A DNA stretch of 59,275 nt from Deltaproteobacteria bacterium CG_4_9_14_3_um_filter_63_12 (GTDB lineage: Bacteria > Myxococcota_A > Bradymonadia > UBA4248 > UM-FILTER-63-12). The stretch lies in the NCBI GenBank assembly GCA_002789955.1, contig PFUG01000088.1, positions 1 to 59,275 on the forward strand, read 5' to 3'. The notes under the pieces are model-generated. The model ran no database searches. It was not told the origin of the DNA and saw only the letters and a program-made list of their open reading frames with translations. Positions 20,415 through 30,300 of this stretch are shown here, one piece after another. Each line of letters starts with the position of its first letter. Positions within the stretch are counted from its first letter, which is position 1. The translations under genes and the position numbers were made by a program.

Positions 20415-22439
20415 TCATTGCTCTGCCGTGGTCGCCAAAACCCTCGCCGGCGCCTCCAACTTGGACTTGCCAAACGGGCTCTTCTCGAGCCCAATGAGGA
20501 CGAAGCCCACCGCCGCCACGCCGAAGGCCCCCGCGAAGACCCCAATCGGGAAGCCCCCTACGAGCTGCTCACCGATCCGCTCGCCGAAGAGCAAAGCCAG
20601 GCCGTTGTTGAGGGCGTGGAACAACGCGCTCGTCCAGATGCTGCCGCTGCGATAGACGAGCAAGCCCATCACCAGTCCCAGCATCGTCGTCCCGAAGAGC
20701 CGGTAGATGCTCATGTGGAAGGCTCCGAACGTCAGCGCCGTCACCAGCACCAAGAGCACCGGGCTCAGGCCACGACGCAGCCCCGAGAAGACAAAGCCTC
20801 TAAACATCGCCTCCTCACAGATACCCGGCGAGACGGCCATCACGAAGAGCACCCAAGCCCAGCCCGCCGTGCTGCTCGGCTCGACGAAGAGCTTGGCCAT
20901 CTCCTCGGCCATCTCTTTGGGCATGGGCAGCACGTTCTCGGGTAGCCACAGATTCAGGGCCGCGACCAGGATCCAACAGGACGAACCCAGCAGCAGCGCC
21001 GCGAACGCCGCACGCAGACTGGGGCGCCGAAGGTTGAAGGTCTCCTTGAGGTCCAGCTTCAGGAACCGGGAAAGCCCGAGGGTCGGCAGCAGAAGCACGA
21101 CCCACAGCGTGATGAGCAGACCCCAGAGCAGGTCGCGCGATTGCGTCCAGGTCCCGACGTAGAAGAGCAAGATGAAGCCCACCGAGTACCAGGCGAGCGC
21201 CTCGGAGATCGCCGGCAGCTTCTGGCCTCGGACCCCGGTGGGGCGCGCCAGCAACTTGATGGAGCCGCGATTGCCGACGATCACCTCCTCTTGGCCAAAG
21301 AGCTTCGAGGCCACCACCAACGCCAAGATCGTGGTGACGAACGAGCTGCTGACCACCAGAAAGAGGGATTGCCAATTGACGCCGTACACCAAAATCTCTT
21401 TCATCAAGAGAATGACGTTCACGCCGGGGATGAGGGCCAGGCTGGGCGTGAGCACGAAGCCTGGGAGCTGGGCGATCGTCCCGGGGATGATGCAGAGCAA
21501 CATGACTGGGGTCAGCAAATTCTGAGCGTCCTTGAAGTCCCGCGCGATGACCGCCACCGCCAAGACCAAGGACGCGAAAAAGAACGCGATGACCACGATC
21601 GTGATGAAGAGGGCCGCCAAGGTCGGGGCCGTCAGCTTCAACTCCAAGTCGCCGAGCTTACCCAGCCCGATGGTCCCCAGCATCAGCGTCATGCTTGCCA
21701 GATTCGCCATGCCCGAGATGAGCGCGATCGTGAGGACGGCCAGGTACTTTCCGCCCACGATCTCCATCGTCGAGATCGGAGCCGAGAAGAGCGTCTGGAT
21801 GCTGCCCCTCTCCTTCTCACCTGCGGTCAGGTCGATGGCGGGGTAGAAGGCACCGAGGAGCACCGTGACCACGACGAGGAAAGGAAGGATCGAGCCCAGG
21901 AGAAAACCTCCACGTTGCGCGCTGTTGCTGGCGTCCTCGACGACAATGTCCAGCGGCTTGGCCAGCGTCGTGGGCAACGACCGAGACTCCAGCCGACGCG
22001 CCACCTCTTCCTGCTGCCAGGTCTGGAAGGCGAGGTTCAACCGGTCACGGGCCAAGCGCGAGGTCTCCTCGACGCTCCGGAAATTCACTATGATGCGATG
22101 GCTGTCGTCACTGGGGTGGCCCGCCTCTGACCAGCTCTTCAGGTCGATGATGGCGTCGTAGTCTTCCACCGCAGCCGCTGCACCGAGCTCCACCTGGAGC
22201 TCCCCGTTCTGCCTCAAGAACTCGACGAGAGGATGGTGCTCCTCCCCATTGACCACTTGGATCTTCGAGGTCTTCTCGCGCAGCTCCGCGTCCTGCATGC
22301 TCGCCACTTGAGTCACCAGGATCAAGATCGCGGGATACATCAAGATCGGCACGAAGATCATCAAGAACAGCGTGCGCCGATCGCGCAGCGACTCGAGCAG
22401 CTCCTTGAGCGCAATTACCTTGACGATCGAAGCCCTCAT
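20415..22439 (-). CDS. ABC-2/NatB-like permease fused to a CPBP intramembrane protease
   Basis: The 674-aa product has two parts. Residues 1-400 are an ABC-2 type sodium-efflux-like permease (NatB family): an N-terminal membrane helix, a large extracytoplasmic loop, then five to six helices. Residues about 415-674 are a CPBP (CAAX-type) membrane protease. It carries the glutamate motif EEAMFRG (Glu542, Glu543, Arg547), a His at 575 in GAFHMS, and HALNN (His608, Asn612), which are the metal/catalytic residues of that family. Start 22439 follows GAGGGAG. It lies 25 bp after the NatA ATPase on the same strand and would pair with it. The export substrate is unknown. The NatAB-CPBP pairing is known in other bacteria, while the direct fusion is the notable point. 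Confidence 0.87.
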   Translation of the reverse strand: MRASIVKVIALKELLESLRDRRTLFLMIFVPILMYPAILILVTQVASMQDAELREKTSKIQVVNGEEHHPLVEFLRQNGELQVELGAAAAVEDYDAIIDLKSWSEAGHPSDDSHRIIVNFRSVEETSRLARDRLNLAFQTWQQEEVARRLESRSLPTTLAKPLDIVVEDASNSAQRGGFLLGSILPFLVVVTVLLGAFYPAIDLTAGEKERGSIQTLFSAPISTMEIVGGKYLAVLTIALISGMANLASMTLMLGTIGLGKLGDLELKLTAPTLAALFITIVVIAFFFASLVLAVAVIARDFKDAQNLLTPVMLLCIIPGTIAQLPGFVLTPSLALIPGVNVILLMKEILVYGVNWQSLFLVVSSSFVTTILALVVASKLFGQEEVIVGNRGSIKLLARPTGVRGQKLPAISEALAWYSVGFILLFYVGTWTQSRDLLWGLLITLWVVLLLPTLGLSRFLKLDLKETFNLRRPSLRAAFAALLLGSSCWILVAALNLWLPENVLPMPKEMAEEMAKLFVEPSSTAGWAWVLFVMAVSPGICEEAMFRGFVFSGLRRGLSPVLLVLVTALTFGAFHMSIYRLFGTTMLGLVMGLLVYRSGSIWTSALFHALNNGLALLFGERIGEQLVGGFPIGVFAGAFGVAAVGFVLIGLEKSPFGKSKLEAPARVLATTAEQ

Positions 22440-22464
22440 TCGACGCTCCCTCGCTGCAAAAACC

Positions 22465-23202
22465 CTACGATGCGGCCAATTCACCGATGAGACAGAGGAA
22501 CGCTTTGGACAACGACTGCATCCCGGTCGTCGACCGCATCTCCTCGAGCGAGCCCGAGAAACGGTGTTCGCCTTTGTGCATGATGACGACCCGGTCGCAG
22601 ACCAGCTCCACCTCACTCAGGATGTGCGTCGAGAACAGGATGCCACGCCCCGCATCCCGGCCTCTTCTCAAGGAATCGAGCACGAACGCGCTCGAGACGA
22701 TGTCCAGGCCCACCGTCGGCTCGTCGAGGATGACGACCGGCGGGTCGTTGAGCAGCGCGCGCGCGATGCTGACCCGCTGTTTCTGCCCCGTCGAGAGCTC
22801 GCTGCAGCGACGACCGACGAACTCATCCATGTCGAATTCGGCGACCAGTTGCCCAATTCGCTCCTCGATGCGCTCCCTAGGAGTCTCGTTGAGCCGCGCG
22901 AAATATCTTAGGAATTCGACCGGAGTGAGCCTCCCGTAGAGCCCCGTGTCCCCAGTCTGGTAGCCCAACTCTGCTCGCACCGCGCGGGGCTCCTCGAGGG
23001 TGTCATGGCCGTTGATGACGATGCGCCCCTCGTCGGGTTTGAGCAGCGTGGCCATCATCCTCAGCGCCGTGGTCTTGCCGGCGCCGTTGGGCCCGAGCAG
23101 CCCGACGATCTCCCCGCCGGCAACCTCGAACGAGAGGCGCTTCACCGCCTCGACCTCCCCATAGCGACGGCTCACGTTCTCTACGCGGATCAATGCGCCC
23201 AT
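22465..23202 (-). CDS. ABC transporter ATP-binding protein (NatA-like)
   Basis: This cytoplasmic ATPase subunit powers the adjacent permease-CPBP protein. The 245-aa product has Walker A GPNGAGKTT, signature LSTGQKQRVSIARAL, Walker B VVILDEPTVGLD and the switch His in STHILSEVE. It starts 7 bp after the stop of the RND gene, so the three genes (RND, ATPase, permease-protease) form one tight minus-strand operon. Closest by architecture are the NatA/CcmA sodium or drug exporters. The substrate cannot be told from sequence. Confidence 0.93.
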   Translation of the reverse strand: MGALIRVENVSRRYGEVEAVKRLSFEVAGGEIVGLLGPNGAGKTTALRMMATLLKPDEGRIVINGHDTLEEPRAVRAELGYQTGDTGLYGRLTPVEFLRYFARLNETPRERIEERIGQLVAEFDMDEFVGRRCSELSTGQKQRVSIARALLNDPPVVILDEPTVGLDIVSSAFVLDSLRRGRDAGRGILFSTHILSEVELVCDRVVIMHKGEHRFSGSLEEMRSTTGMQSLSKAFLCLIGELAAS

Positions 23203-23209
23203 GCGATGC

Positions 23210-25531
23210 CTACCTCTTGTCCTTGCTCAGTGCGCCTCGCCCCAACAGCTTCAGCTCCACGGGGATGATCAGCAGCGCGCTCACCAACGCCATGCCGATG
23301 GTGGTCATCGTCAGGATTCCCACCCTTCGAACCGGTTCGAACGAGCTGCTCATCAGCACGCTGAACCCTCCGATGAGCAACAGATTCGAAAGCACTATCG
23401 CTCTTCCCGTCGCTCCCAAGGTCCTCACGATCGCCTCCTCGATGTCGCCAACGCGAGCGGCCTCGGCGCGAAAGCGTGAAATCAAGTGAATCGAGTTGTC
23501 GACGGCGAGCCCAATGGCGATGGTGAAGACCACGACGGTCGTCGTGTTCAGCTCGTAGCCAAAGAGCGGCATCACCCCCAGCGTCCCCACCAGAGGAACG
23601 AAGTTCGGCAGCAGCGCGATCAACCCAACCACCCACGAGCGAAAAACGAGGATGAGGATCACGAAGATGACGATGCTGGCGGTGAGGAGGCTGTACAAGA
23701 GATCCCGCACAAAGGTGTCCAGCCCAATCGCCGAGAGATAGGCCACGCCCGTCATTCGGTGCGCGATGGGCGTGCTTCCAGAGCCGAAATGCTTTTGGGC
23801 AAACTTATCGATCGCCGCAATGATCTTCAGGGTCTTGCGATTCCCGTTATCCGGCAGCCGCACGGTGACGTGGGTATTGGACAGGTCGGTACTGACGAAG
23901 CGCTCGAGAACCTCGCCCTGTACCCCTCGCAACAGGCTGAGGCCCGCGGCCGCTTGCGCCTCGCTGTCGGGAGGAAACCCAGCCTCGTTCATGAGGTCCA
24001 CCACCGACAGAGTCGAGAGAACGCCGTCGAGGCCCTCGATGTCATCCTGGAAGGCACGCACCCGCTCGAGGTTCTCCGCCTTCGAAAACGCCCCGGCCTC
24101 GGCTTTTAGGTCGACCTCCAGCGGCAGGATGCCGCCCAGCTTGTCTTCGATGAGCCGGTTGCTCTCATAGACCTTGTCACCCTCCTGAAAGGCGTCCATG
24201 ACCCGCGCGTCGACGGGGACGCCGAGACCAACCCACAGCGCCACTCCCGCGGCGCCGATGGTGAGGAACAAGACAGTGAAAGGGTTTCGAATCAGCACCC
24301 GCGTGGCTCGCTCGACCTTGAGGCTGAGCCAAGTCGACCGCGTGCCCTCTGGCTCTGACGCTTTCGCCAGCACAGACCGCGGCTGCCAAAAGGAAACCAG
24401 AATCGGCAGCAAGACGATGATCGCGACGTAGGTCAGCATGATCCCAAACGCGACCAACCAACCAAAGGTTTGCAGGATCTTCGAGTGGGCGACCACGAGA
24501 GACGCAAAACCGATGGCCGTCGTCGTGGTGGTCAAGAAGCTTGGCAGCCCGATGTCCGAGACGCCCGCGACGATGGCCTCACTAGGACTCGCTCCGCGCT
24601 TTCGATGGTCTTCGATGCGCAGCATCACGTGGATCGCGTTGCAGACCCCGACCACCAAGATGAGCGTCGGCAACGTGTTGTTGATCATATTGATGGGCTG
24701 TCCCACGACTCCCATCCACCCCACGCTCCACAGCGTCGCTGCGCCCACCGCGATCAACGGCAGCAGTGCGCTGGTCACCCGGCGGAAGATCCCCAAGAGC
24801 AGGATAAAGTAGATGGCACCGACCGCTGGCCACAGGAGCAACTGCTCGGTCTTCATCTGCCGCACAGTCTCCGTTCGCACGAACGGTAAACCTCCCAAAT
24901 GCAGCTCCACCCCACGCAGGGAACTGTCGCTCACGATTTCTTGGCAACCGGTCTCCATCTGCTCGATGACGGGGGCCAGACGAATCGGGTCCACTGACTT
25001 AGGAAAAATGGACACCACCACCATCGCTGCTGAGCCATCTCGGGCGATCAAACTCCCCGACAACAACCCCGAATCCTCCACCGCGTTACCCACGCGCCGA
25101 GCGTCCGCCTCGGTCACGGGCAAGCCGTCGATCAGGGGCTTGGGAGCCGCATGCGTGAAGAGCGATTTCAACCCCGTGCCGACCTCCCGCCGCGGCACAG
25201 CGGTGAGGCTGTAGGTCCCCTCGACGTCTTCGTACGTCGCCAGATGCTTGGTCAACAGCTCGATGGTCGTCAGCCCTTCGGGCGTCAGAAGGCTGTCGCC
25301 ACTCGGACTGTCCAGGATGACGAGGAGCATGTTGTCGTTGCTTCCGAACCGCGACTCGAAATCGCTGGCGAACTGCTCTTCCTCGTCGCTGAACTCCAGC
25401 ATTGCTTGAGGGCGGAAGTCGAAACCGATCGAGGGCAGCATCAGACCGCTGCCTATCGTCATCAGCAACAAGAGGCCCAGTATCGGCCAACGCCTCTTGA
25501 GCAGCGCAGCCCCCAACCAACGATAGAACAT
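23210..25531 (-). CDS. RND superfamily (MMPL/SSD-type) exporter
   Basis: The 773-aa inner-membrane protein is predicted to have 12 helices in two halves. Each half has one helix, a large extracytoplasmic loop, then five helices. Features are the N-terminal helix (WPILGLLLLMTIGSGLML), GVCNAIHVMLRIEDHRKRG (a conserved MMPL region), and in the second half VVFTIAIGLAVDNSIHLISRF. Asp in the latter helix may be part of proton relay. This class exports lipids, hopanoids or hydrophobic compounds in other bacteria. It is the first gene of the operon with the NatA-like ATPase, suggesting an envelope lipid or drug function. The ATG at 25531 has GAGAGA upstream. Confidence 0.88.
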   Translation of the reverse strand: MFYRWLGAALLKRRWPILGLLLLMTIGSGLMLPSIGFDFRPQAMLEFSDEEEQFASDFESRFGSNDNMLLVILDSPSGDSLLTPEGLTTIELLTKHLATYEDVEGTYSLTAVPRREVGTGLKSLFTHAAPKPLIDGLPVTEADARRVGNAVEDSGLLSGSLIARDGSAAMVVVSIFPKSVDPIRLAPVIEQMETGCQEIVSDSSLRGVELHLGGLPFVRTETVRQMKTEQLLLWPAVGAIYFILLLGIFRRVTSALLPLIAVGAATLWSVGWMGVVGQPINMINNTLPTLILVVGVCNAIHVMLRIEDHRKRGASPSEAIVAGVSDIGLPSFLTTTTTAIGFASLVVAHSKILQTFGWLVAFGIMLTYVAIIVLLPILVSFWQPRSVLAKASEPEGTRSTWLSLKVERATRVLIRNPFTVLFLTIGAAGVALWVGLGVPVDARVMDAFQEGDKVYESNRLIEDKLGGILPLEVDLKAEAGAFSKAENLERVRAFQDDIEGLDGVLSTLSVVDLMNEAGFPPDSEAQAAAGLSLLRGVQGEVLERFVSTDLSNTHVTVRLPDNGNRKTLKIIAAIDKFAQKHFGSGSTPIAHRMTGVAYLSAIGLDTFVRDLLYSLLTASIVIFVILILVFRSWVVGLIALLPNFVPLVGTLGVMPLFGYELNTTTVVVFTIAIGLAVDNSIHLISRFRAEAARVGDIEEAIVRTLGATGRAIVLSNLLLIGGFSVLMSSSFEPVRRVGILTMTTIGMALVSALLIIPVELKLLGRGALSKDKR

Positions 25532-25642
25532 TCTCTCTCCAGCCCTGTCTTAGGTCGGACCTTGAAGCGCGCGAGTATAGCGTTCTGGGCTTTCAATGCT
25601 ACAGACCGGGCGACTCTTCGCCGCGCACGCAACACACGCATA
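25532..25642. other. gap upstream of the RND operon, before the repeat array
   Basis: This stretch should hold the RND operon promoter (minus strand), but no clear -35/-10 pair was recognised. Confidence 0.35.
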
Positions 25643-25878
25643 TCAAGAAGTCTTTACGCTGGAAGGACCCGCGCATCGCGCGATGTCAAGAAGTCTTTAC
25701 GCTTGAAGGACTCGCACGATGTGCGAGCAGGTCTTTCGTGTGCACTTGGAGGACTCGCACCCTGTGCGAGTAGGTGTTTCGTGTGCACTTGGAGACTCGC
25801 ACGATGTGCGAGCAGGTGTTTCGTGTGCACTTGGAGGACTCGCACCCTGTGCGAGTAGGTGTTTCGTGTGCACCTGGG
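25643..25878. repeat. tandem array of 42/43-bp repeats with hairpins (about 5.5 units)
   Basis: Words repeat at 42-43-bp spacing. TCAAGAAGTCTTTACGCT starts at 25643 and 25686. GACTCGCAC starts at 25710, 25752, 25794 and 25837. Every unit in the second part carries a perfect hairpin CTCGCAC-N3-GTGCGAG. The loop alternates GAT, CCT, GAT, CCT and the following words alternate CAGG, TAGG, CAGG, TAGG. The earlier unit has the equivalent palindrome CGCGCATCGCGCG. Common tail: TTTCGTGTGCACTTGGA. It lies between divergent genes and has no unique spacers. Confidence 0.88.
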
Positions 25879-25998
25879 GGTTACAATGGTATACAGACCT
25901 CGATTCGCTACACCAACGGCCGGCAGAAGTCTCGACAATCCTGGGTAACCCGGCCACCCGATTTTCATAGCCATGAGCCCACCTCCGGCCCAACGAAC

Positions 25999-26637
25999 AT
26001 GACGACGATGTTCGAAATCAGAAGAACACCCAAACGTGGCCGGCTGGTCATGTTTGGCGTGCTTTTCGCCCTGTTGACGACCGTTGGGTTGACCCTCCTC
26101 GCCTTCATTCTCGGCACCGAACCCAATGAGGTGGGGCTTCTTGTCCTCCCCTCGGCGATGACCATCCTCGGTGCGGCGATGGGCGTCATTTTCGTTCATA
26201 ACACGCTGGCGCGGCGCGCCATTAACGAGATTGTCTTGGAGCTCGAGACTCCAGTCTTGCACCTCGACGACTATTTCGAATTCAACGCGCGCTTTACGCC
26301 CAAGGCCGACATCGACGTCAACGGTATCACCGCGACTTTCGAGTGCGTCGAGAAGGCATTCTACCGTGCGGGGACGCGAAGTCGGACCTACACCAAAGTG
26401 GTCTTCGAGAGCCAACTCGAGCTCGCCGAGAGAGCCCGGTGTCTCCGTGAAACGGAGCAGCGATTTTCCGGACTCTTTCATTCGCCCCCCGAAGGGATGT
26501 GCACGTTCCTGGGAACCAACCACACCGTCACCTGGCGCCTGCGCATACATGTCGACATCGCGCGATGGCCAGACGTCAGAGAGGAATTCCCACTTCGCGT
26601 TCTGCCTATCCTCGGCGAACGCCCGGCAGGGGCATGA
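25999..26637 (+). CDS. membrane protein with arrestin-like domain
   Basis: The 212-aa product has two hydrophobic helices near the N-terminus (MFGVLFALLTTVGLTLLAFIL and a second in LLVLPSAMTILGAAMGVIF). A 130-residue beta-rich domain follows. The pattern HLDDYFEFNARFTPKADIDVNGITATFECVEKAF and the ending TWRLRIHVDIARWPDVREEFPLRVLP resemble arrestin-like folds (including bacterial sporulation-control relatives). This is pattern reading, not a search result. The start is chosen at the first ATG before the hydrophobic segment. No ribosome site is clear, so ATG 26008 is also possible. Its stop overlaps the next start by four bases (ATGA), so the two are translated together. Confidence 0.65.
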   Translation: MTTMFEIRRTPKRGRLVMFGVLFALLTTVGLTLLAFILGTEPNEVGLLVLPSAMTILGAAMGVIFVHNTLARRAINEIVLELETPVLHLDDYFEFNARFTPKADIDVNGITATFECVEKAFYRAGTRSRTYTKVVFESQLELAERARCLRETEQRFSGLFHSPPEGMCTFLGTNHTVTWRLRIHVDIARWPDVREEFPLRVLPILGERPAGA

Positions 26638-27266
26638 CCATGGACAGCCATTCGTGGATTGACGCCAAGTGCACCATTCGCGCAGTGGGAGTGGCAAAGG
26701 ACGCGAAGTTGGGGGCGATCGCGTTCGTTGGCACCTCCCTGCTAGTCCAGACGAAACTCACCATTAGGAACGCCGTTGTCGTCGAGGCCGCGAAGCTCGT
26801 TCTGCGATTCAGAGGCTTTGGCTCTGGGTCCCCGGAAACCCACGAGCTGGTCCGTCATACCTTCGCGACCCACTTCGAGGGGCCCTGCGAGCTCGAGCTG
26901 CAAGACTTCGAACTGGCGATCCCTGACAACGCACCGATCAGCTACGAGGGCAGCTACGTCAAAATCCAGTGGTCTGTCGCGATCGCCATCTTTGGGCCGG
27001 AAGGGCATTTCGAGGAGTTCGAGTACCGCGTTTGGGTCAAGCCAAGACCAGTCGACTTCCTTACCGACAATAGGAGCGCCCCGACGCCAAAACACTCGTT
27101 TGCGATGCTGGAGCCGATCAAGTCGGACATCGCGGTATCCCTAGCCCGGGAAGCGAAGCGACGTGGCAGGAAATCCGCAGCGAAGTCTGTTGTCGCAGAA
27201 CCACAGAGCAAGCGCCAAGTCGAAGAATCCGTCGAGGGCTCCGACCGAGCTCCGAAGAACTCGTAG
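26634..27266 (+). CDS. soluble arrestin-like protein, partner of the preceding gene
   Basis: The 210-aa product starts at an ATG that overlaps the upstream stop (ATGA) and follows CAGGGG. The central part, ELELQDFELAIPDNAPISYEG then VKIQWSVAIAIFG, has the arrestin hallmark: a strand ending in Pro, SYxG, then a strand with W. The C-terminus is a basic, disordered tail. Together with the membrane partner it may form a two-part arrestin fold at the inner membrane. Function unknown. A search is needed because these families are short and diverse. A repeat copy begins 7 bp after its stop. Confidence 0.62.
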   Translation: MTMDSHSWIDAKCTIRAVGVAKDAKLGAIAFVGTSLLVQTKLTIRNAVVVEAAKLVLRFRGFGSGSPETHELVRHTFATHFEGPCELELQDFELAIPDNAPISYEGSYVKIQWSVAIAIFGPEGHFEEFEYRVWVKPRPVDFLTDNRSAPTPKHSFAMLEPIKSDIAVSLAREAKRRGRKSAAKSVVAEPQSKRQVEESVEGSDRAPKNS

Positions 27267-27272
27267 CCATCG

Positions 27273-27325
27273 ACGGCGGAGAGTCGTGCAAACCCAAAGG
27301 GTTGCGAGCAGGTTGCGAGCAACAA
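27273..27325 (+). repeat. dispersed intergenic repeat, copy 4
   Basis: GGCGGAGAGTCGTGCAAACC then CAAAGGGTTGCGAGCAG, almost identical to copy 1 at 5991 through the hairpin and the two TGCGAGCA words. It fills the gap between convergent genes. Confidence 0.8.
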
Positions 27326-27349
27326 GTAAGACGTGGTGGCCCGTGTCGT

Positions 27350-30300
27350 CTACACCGATTTGCCCACAGCGCGCAGCTTCTCGATCTTCTGCAGAATGCG
27401 CTCCCGAAAACCTCGAAGATCCGGGTCGACTCCAGGAACCTGAAGCAGTTCGGTCGTCGCCACTAGGGCCTCGAGGAAAACCGGCTCTCGCACGAACTCC
27501 ATCTTCGAGTCGAGGTCCTCGAGACGCGCGCCGTAATGCCGCAACTCCGAAAACTGCTTCTCGTGCGCGCTGATGTGGGTCCCCAAGGCGAGGAGTCGGG
27601 CGAGCAATGGACCAGAGCCAGTCTTCTCCGCGACGAGCAAACCCTCCTGAACAGCGGTCAACGCCTCGCGAAAATCACCACGAACGACGCAGATGTGCGC
27701 CCAGACCTCCGCACAGGAGGCGATGCCGATGGCGTCACTGCTGATCGTGTAGAGCTCGTGCGCCTCGTTGAAGTGTCGCTCGGCTCTCTCCGTGTCTTCG
27801 AGTGAGAGCGCGATACGAGACAACTGGAGATAACAAGAGGCCTGGCCGTTTCTGTCCCCTGTTGTCGTCAAGTGGTCCAAGGCCTGGTTCAAGAACTGAA
27901 TGGCCTCGGTCCCCGCGTTTCGCCAACGCAAACCATCCGACTGAATGCGCAGGTTGTGCCCCTCGCCGTGACGGTCATTGAGCTGTTTGTAGCCCGTCAA
28001 TGCTTCGGCCAGGTGGGCGCGCGCAGGCTCACTGCGTCCCATCACGAGGTAGCAGTGACCAATACCGTTCAGACAGTCGATCTGCCCATGGCGATCCCCC
28101 AGCTCAGCAAACGTCGCGATGGCTTCTTCGAAAAGAAGCAGAGCGTCGCGGATACGCCCTTGGGCAATGTCCACTCGCGCCAAACCCAAGCGGCAGTAGT
28201 TCACGTTGTAGCGATCCTGCGCTCCTTCAAAGGTCGCGCGGGCGAGCTCATAGTGCTCTCGTGCCTCCTCGAGAACCCCTCCGGAGAGCGCCGTCGACCC
28301 CAACGCCATCAGACAGGTGGCCACATCGATTGGGCGGTCAGCGGACTCATAGATCGACCGCGCCTCCCCCAACCACTCGCGCGCCTCGGTCAACCAACCA
28401 GAGAGCTGTGCGACCTCGCCGATTCCCCATAGACACTGGGCGACACCGATCATATCGGACTCAGCTTCAAAAAGATCACGGGCCATGCCAAAGAGATCCC
28501 AGGCATCCACCAGACGCCCACGACGGGTCGAGATGCGAGCGAGCAGCCAGTTCGCCCGAGCTTGCGGCAGGAGCTGGGCGCGGACCTCGGCGTATTGCAC
28601 CAACTGCTCGATGTGACGAGTCGCCACATCATACTCGCCCTGCGCAACCGCGATGCGAGCCAACCCCAACCAAACCTCTGTCCAGTCCACCGAAACTCGC
28701 AGAAGCCCGCTCTTGCTGACGTGGTAAGGATTGGCCGCCCCAGAACTCTCATCCTCAGCGGTGAGCTGCTGCTGCCGGAACACATCCAACAACTGCCCAA
28801 AGTACTGCGCCGCCTCCTTGAAGTTCCCTGCAGACTCGGCCGAACGAGCCGCCAAGAGCTGATACTCGCTCGCTTGGTCCAGCTCGCCAGCGTTGCGATA
28901 GTGCTCAGCAATGTCCCGCGCCACACCTTGGAGATAGGGGTAGTAGTAGTCTCGTTTCGTTGAGGCGGCGAGCTTGTGCAGACGGCGGATCTTGCGCGCT
29001 GGAATGCCTTCGAGCAGCACATCCCGCAGCAAGGGGTGGTCGAACTCCAAGATGTCGGCCTGTCGCTCCGTCGATTCCTTCAGGATCCCACTATTGATCC
29101 AGACGTCGAGGGCGTCGTCCAAGGCGTCTCGCAGGCCTTCTTCCCCTTCGTTGGCGATGAACGCCTCCAGCAACTTGTCGTCACAGGAGGTCCCCAAGAC
29201 TGCAGCACGAACCAAGACCTCGTAGTACACCTCCGAACGCTCACCCAGCCGGGCCTGAACTCGCTGGATACGCCTTCGTAAGACATCAGCAACCGAGGTG
29301 GGCAGCGCGCTCTCGAGCACGACATCGTCGCGCAGCTTCCAGCGCCCGCTGTCGCCGTCGCGCTCGAGGCGTCGGTCTTGCTTCAAGCTCTGGACGAAGT
29401 GCAGCGCATAGAAAGGATTGCCGCCCGCCCTGACAGCGAGCCTCTCGGCTAGGCTGTCCTCGAGCGGGAGCGTCGCGCGGATCAACTCGAGGGTTCTTTC
29501 GGGGCTCAGCCGTTGCAGTGAGACTCGATGAAAGCTCATGCCCTCGAAGCGCGAGAGGTGTCCCAGACCCTCCTGGACGAGGCTGTGGGAGGCCAGCTCA
29601 TTGGGCGTCACCGTGCAGACCACGACAAAAGGCGTGGCGTGCAATCGAAACGACGTCGCCAAAGAATCAAGGAACCCCATGATCCCGTCAGTCGCCCAAT
29701 GAACATCCTCGAGCAGGAGCACAAAAGGCATCTCTTGGGCGACCAGCCGGATGAGCCTCTGGATCAGCGCCAATCGAGAACGGTGGCGCTTGACCGCGGC
29801 CTCGGCAAGTTTGCCCAACTGGTCCGCCTCCAGCTCAGCGGAAGGGCGAAGAAACTCGATGATCTCCAACTTGTCGTGCTCGTCGTTGATGTCCAGCCGC
29901 TCCAGCACCCACCGGGCCTGCGCCCCCATCGCCGACCGATCCAGATCCGTCGTGTTGAAAAGCGCCTCCAGAGCCCCTCTCAACCCGACGTTCGTCCCAT
30001 TGCCTTCTGTCGCTGTATACAGCCCCACCACGGCGCGCATCAGGCCGGTCTCAGTGAACTTGTGTAACAGGGCGCGCCCCAATCGACTCTTGCCGATCCC
30101 GGCTTCGCCCTCGATGACGACGATCTGCCCCTGACCCGACAACGCCCTCTCACAGATCTCTTCCAGGCGCTCCAGCTCGGCATCACGGCCAATCAACGCG
30201 CCCATGCCGTGCGCGAACGTCATCGAGCTGACCGAAGGAACTCCGGCGGTCGGCGTCGGGTTCTGCTCGAGCTTCGGCAGTGGCACGGACGTAAACAAGT

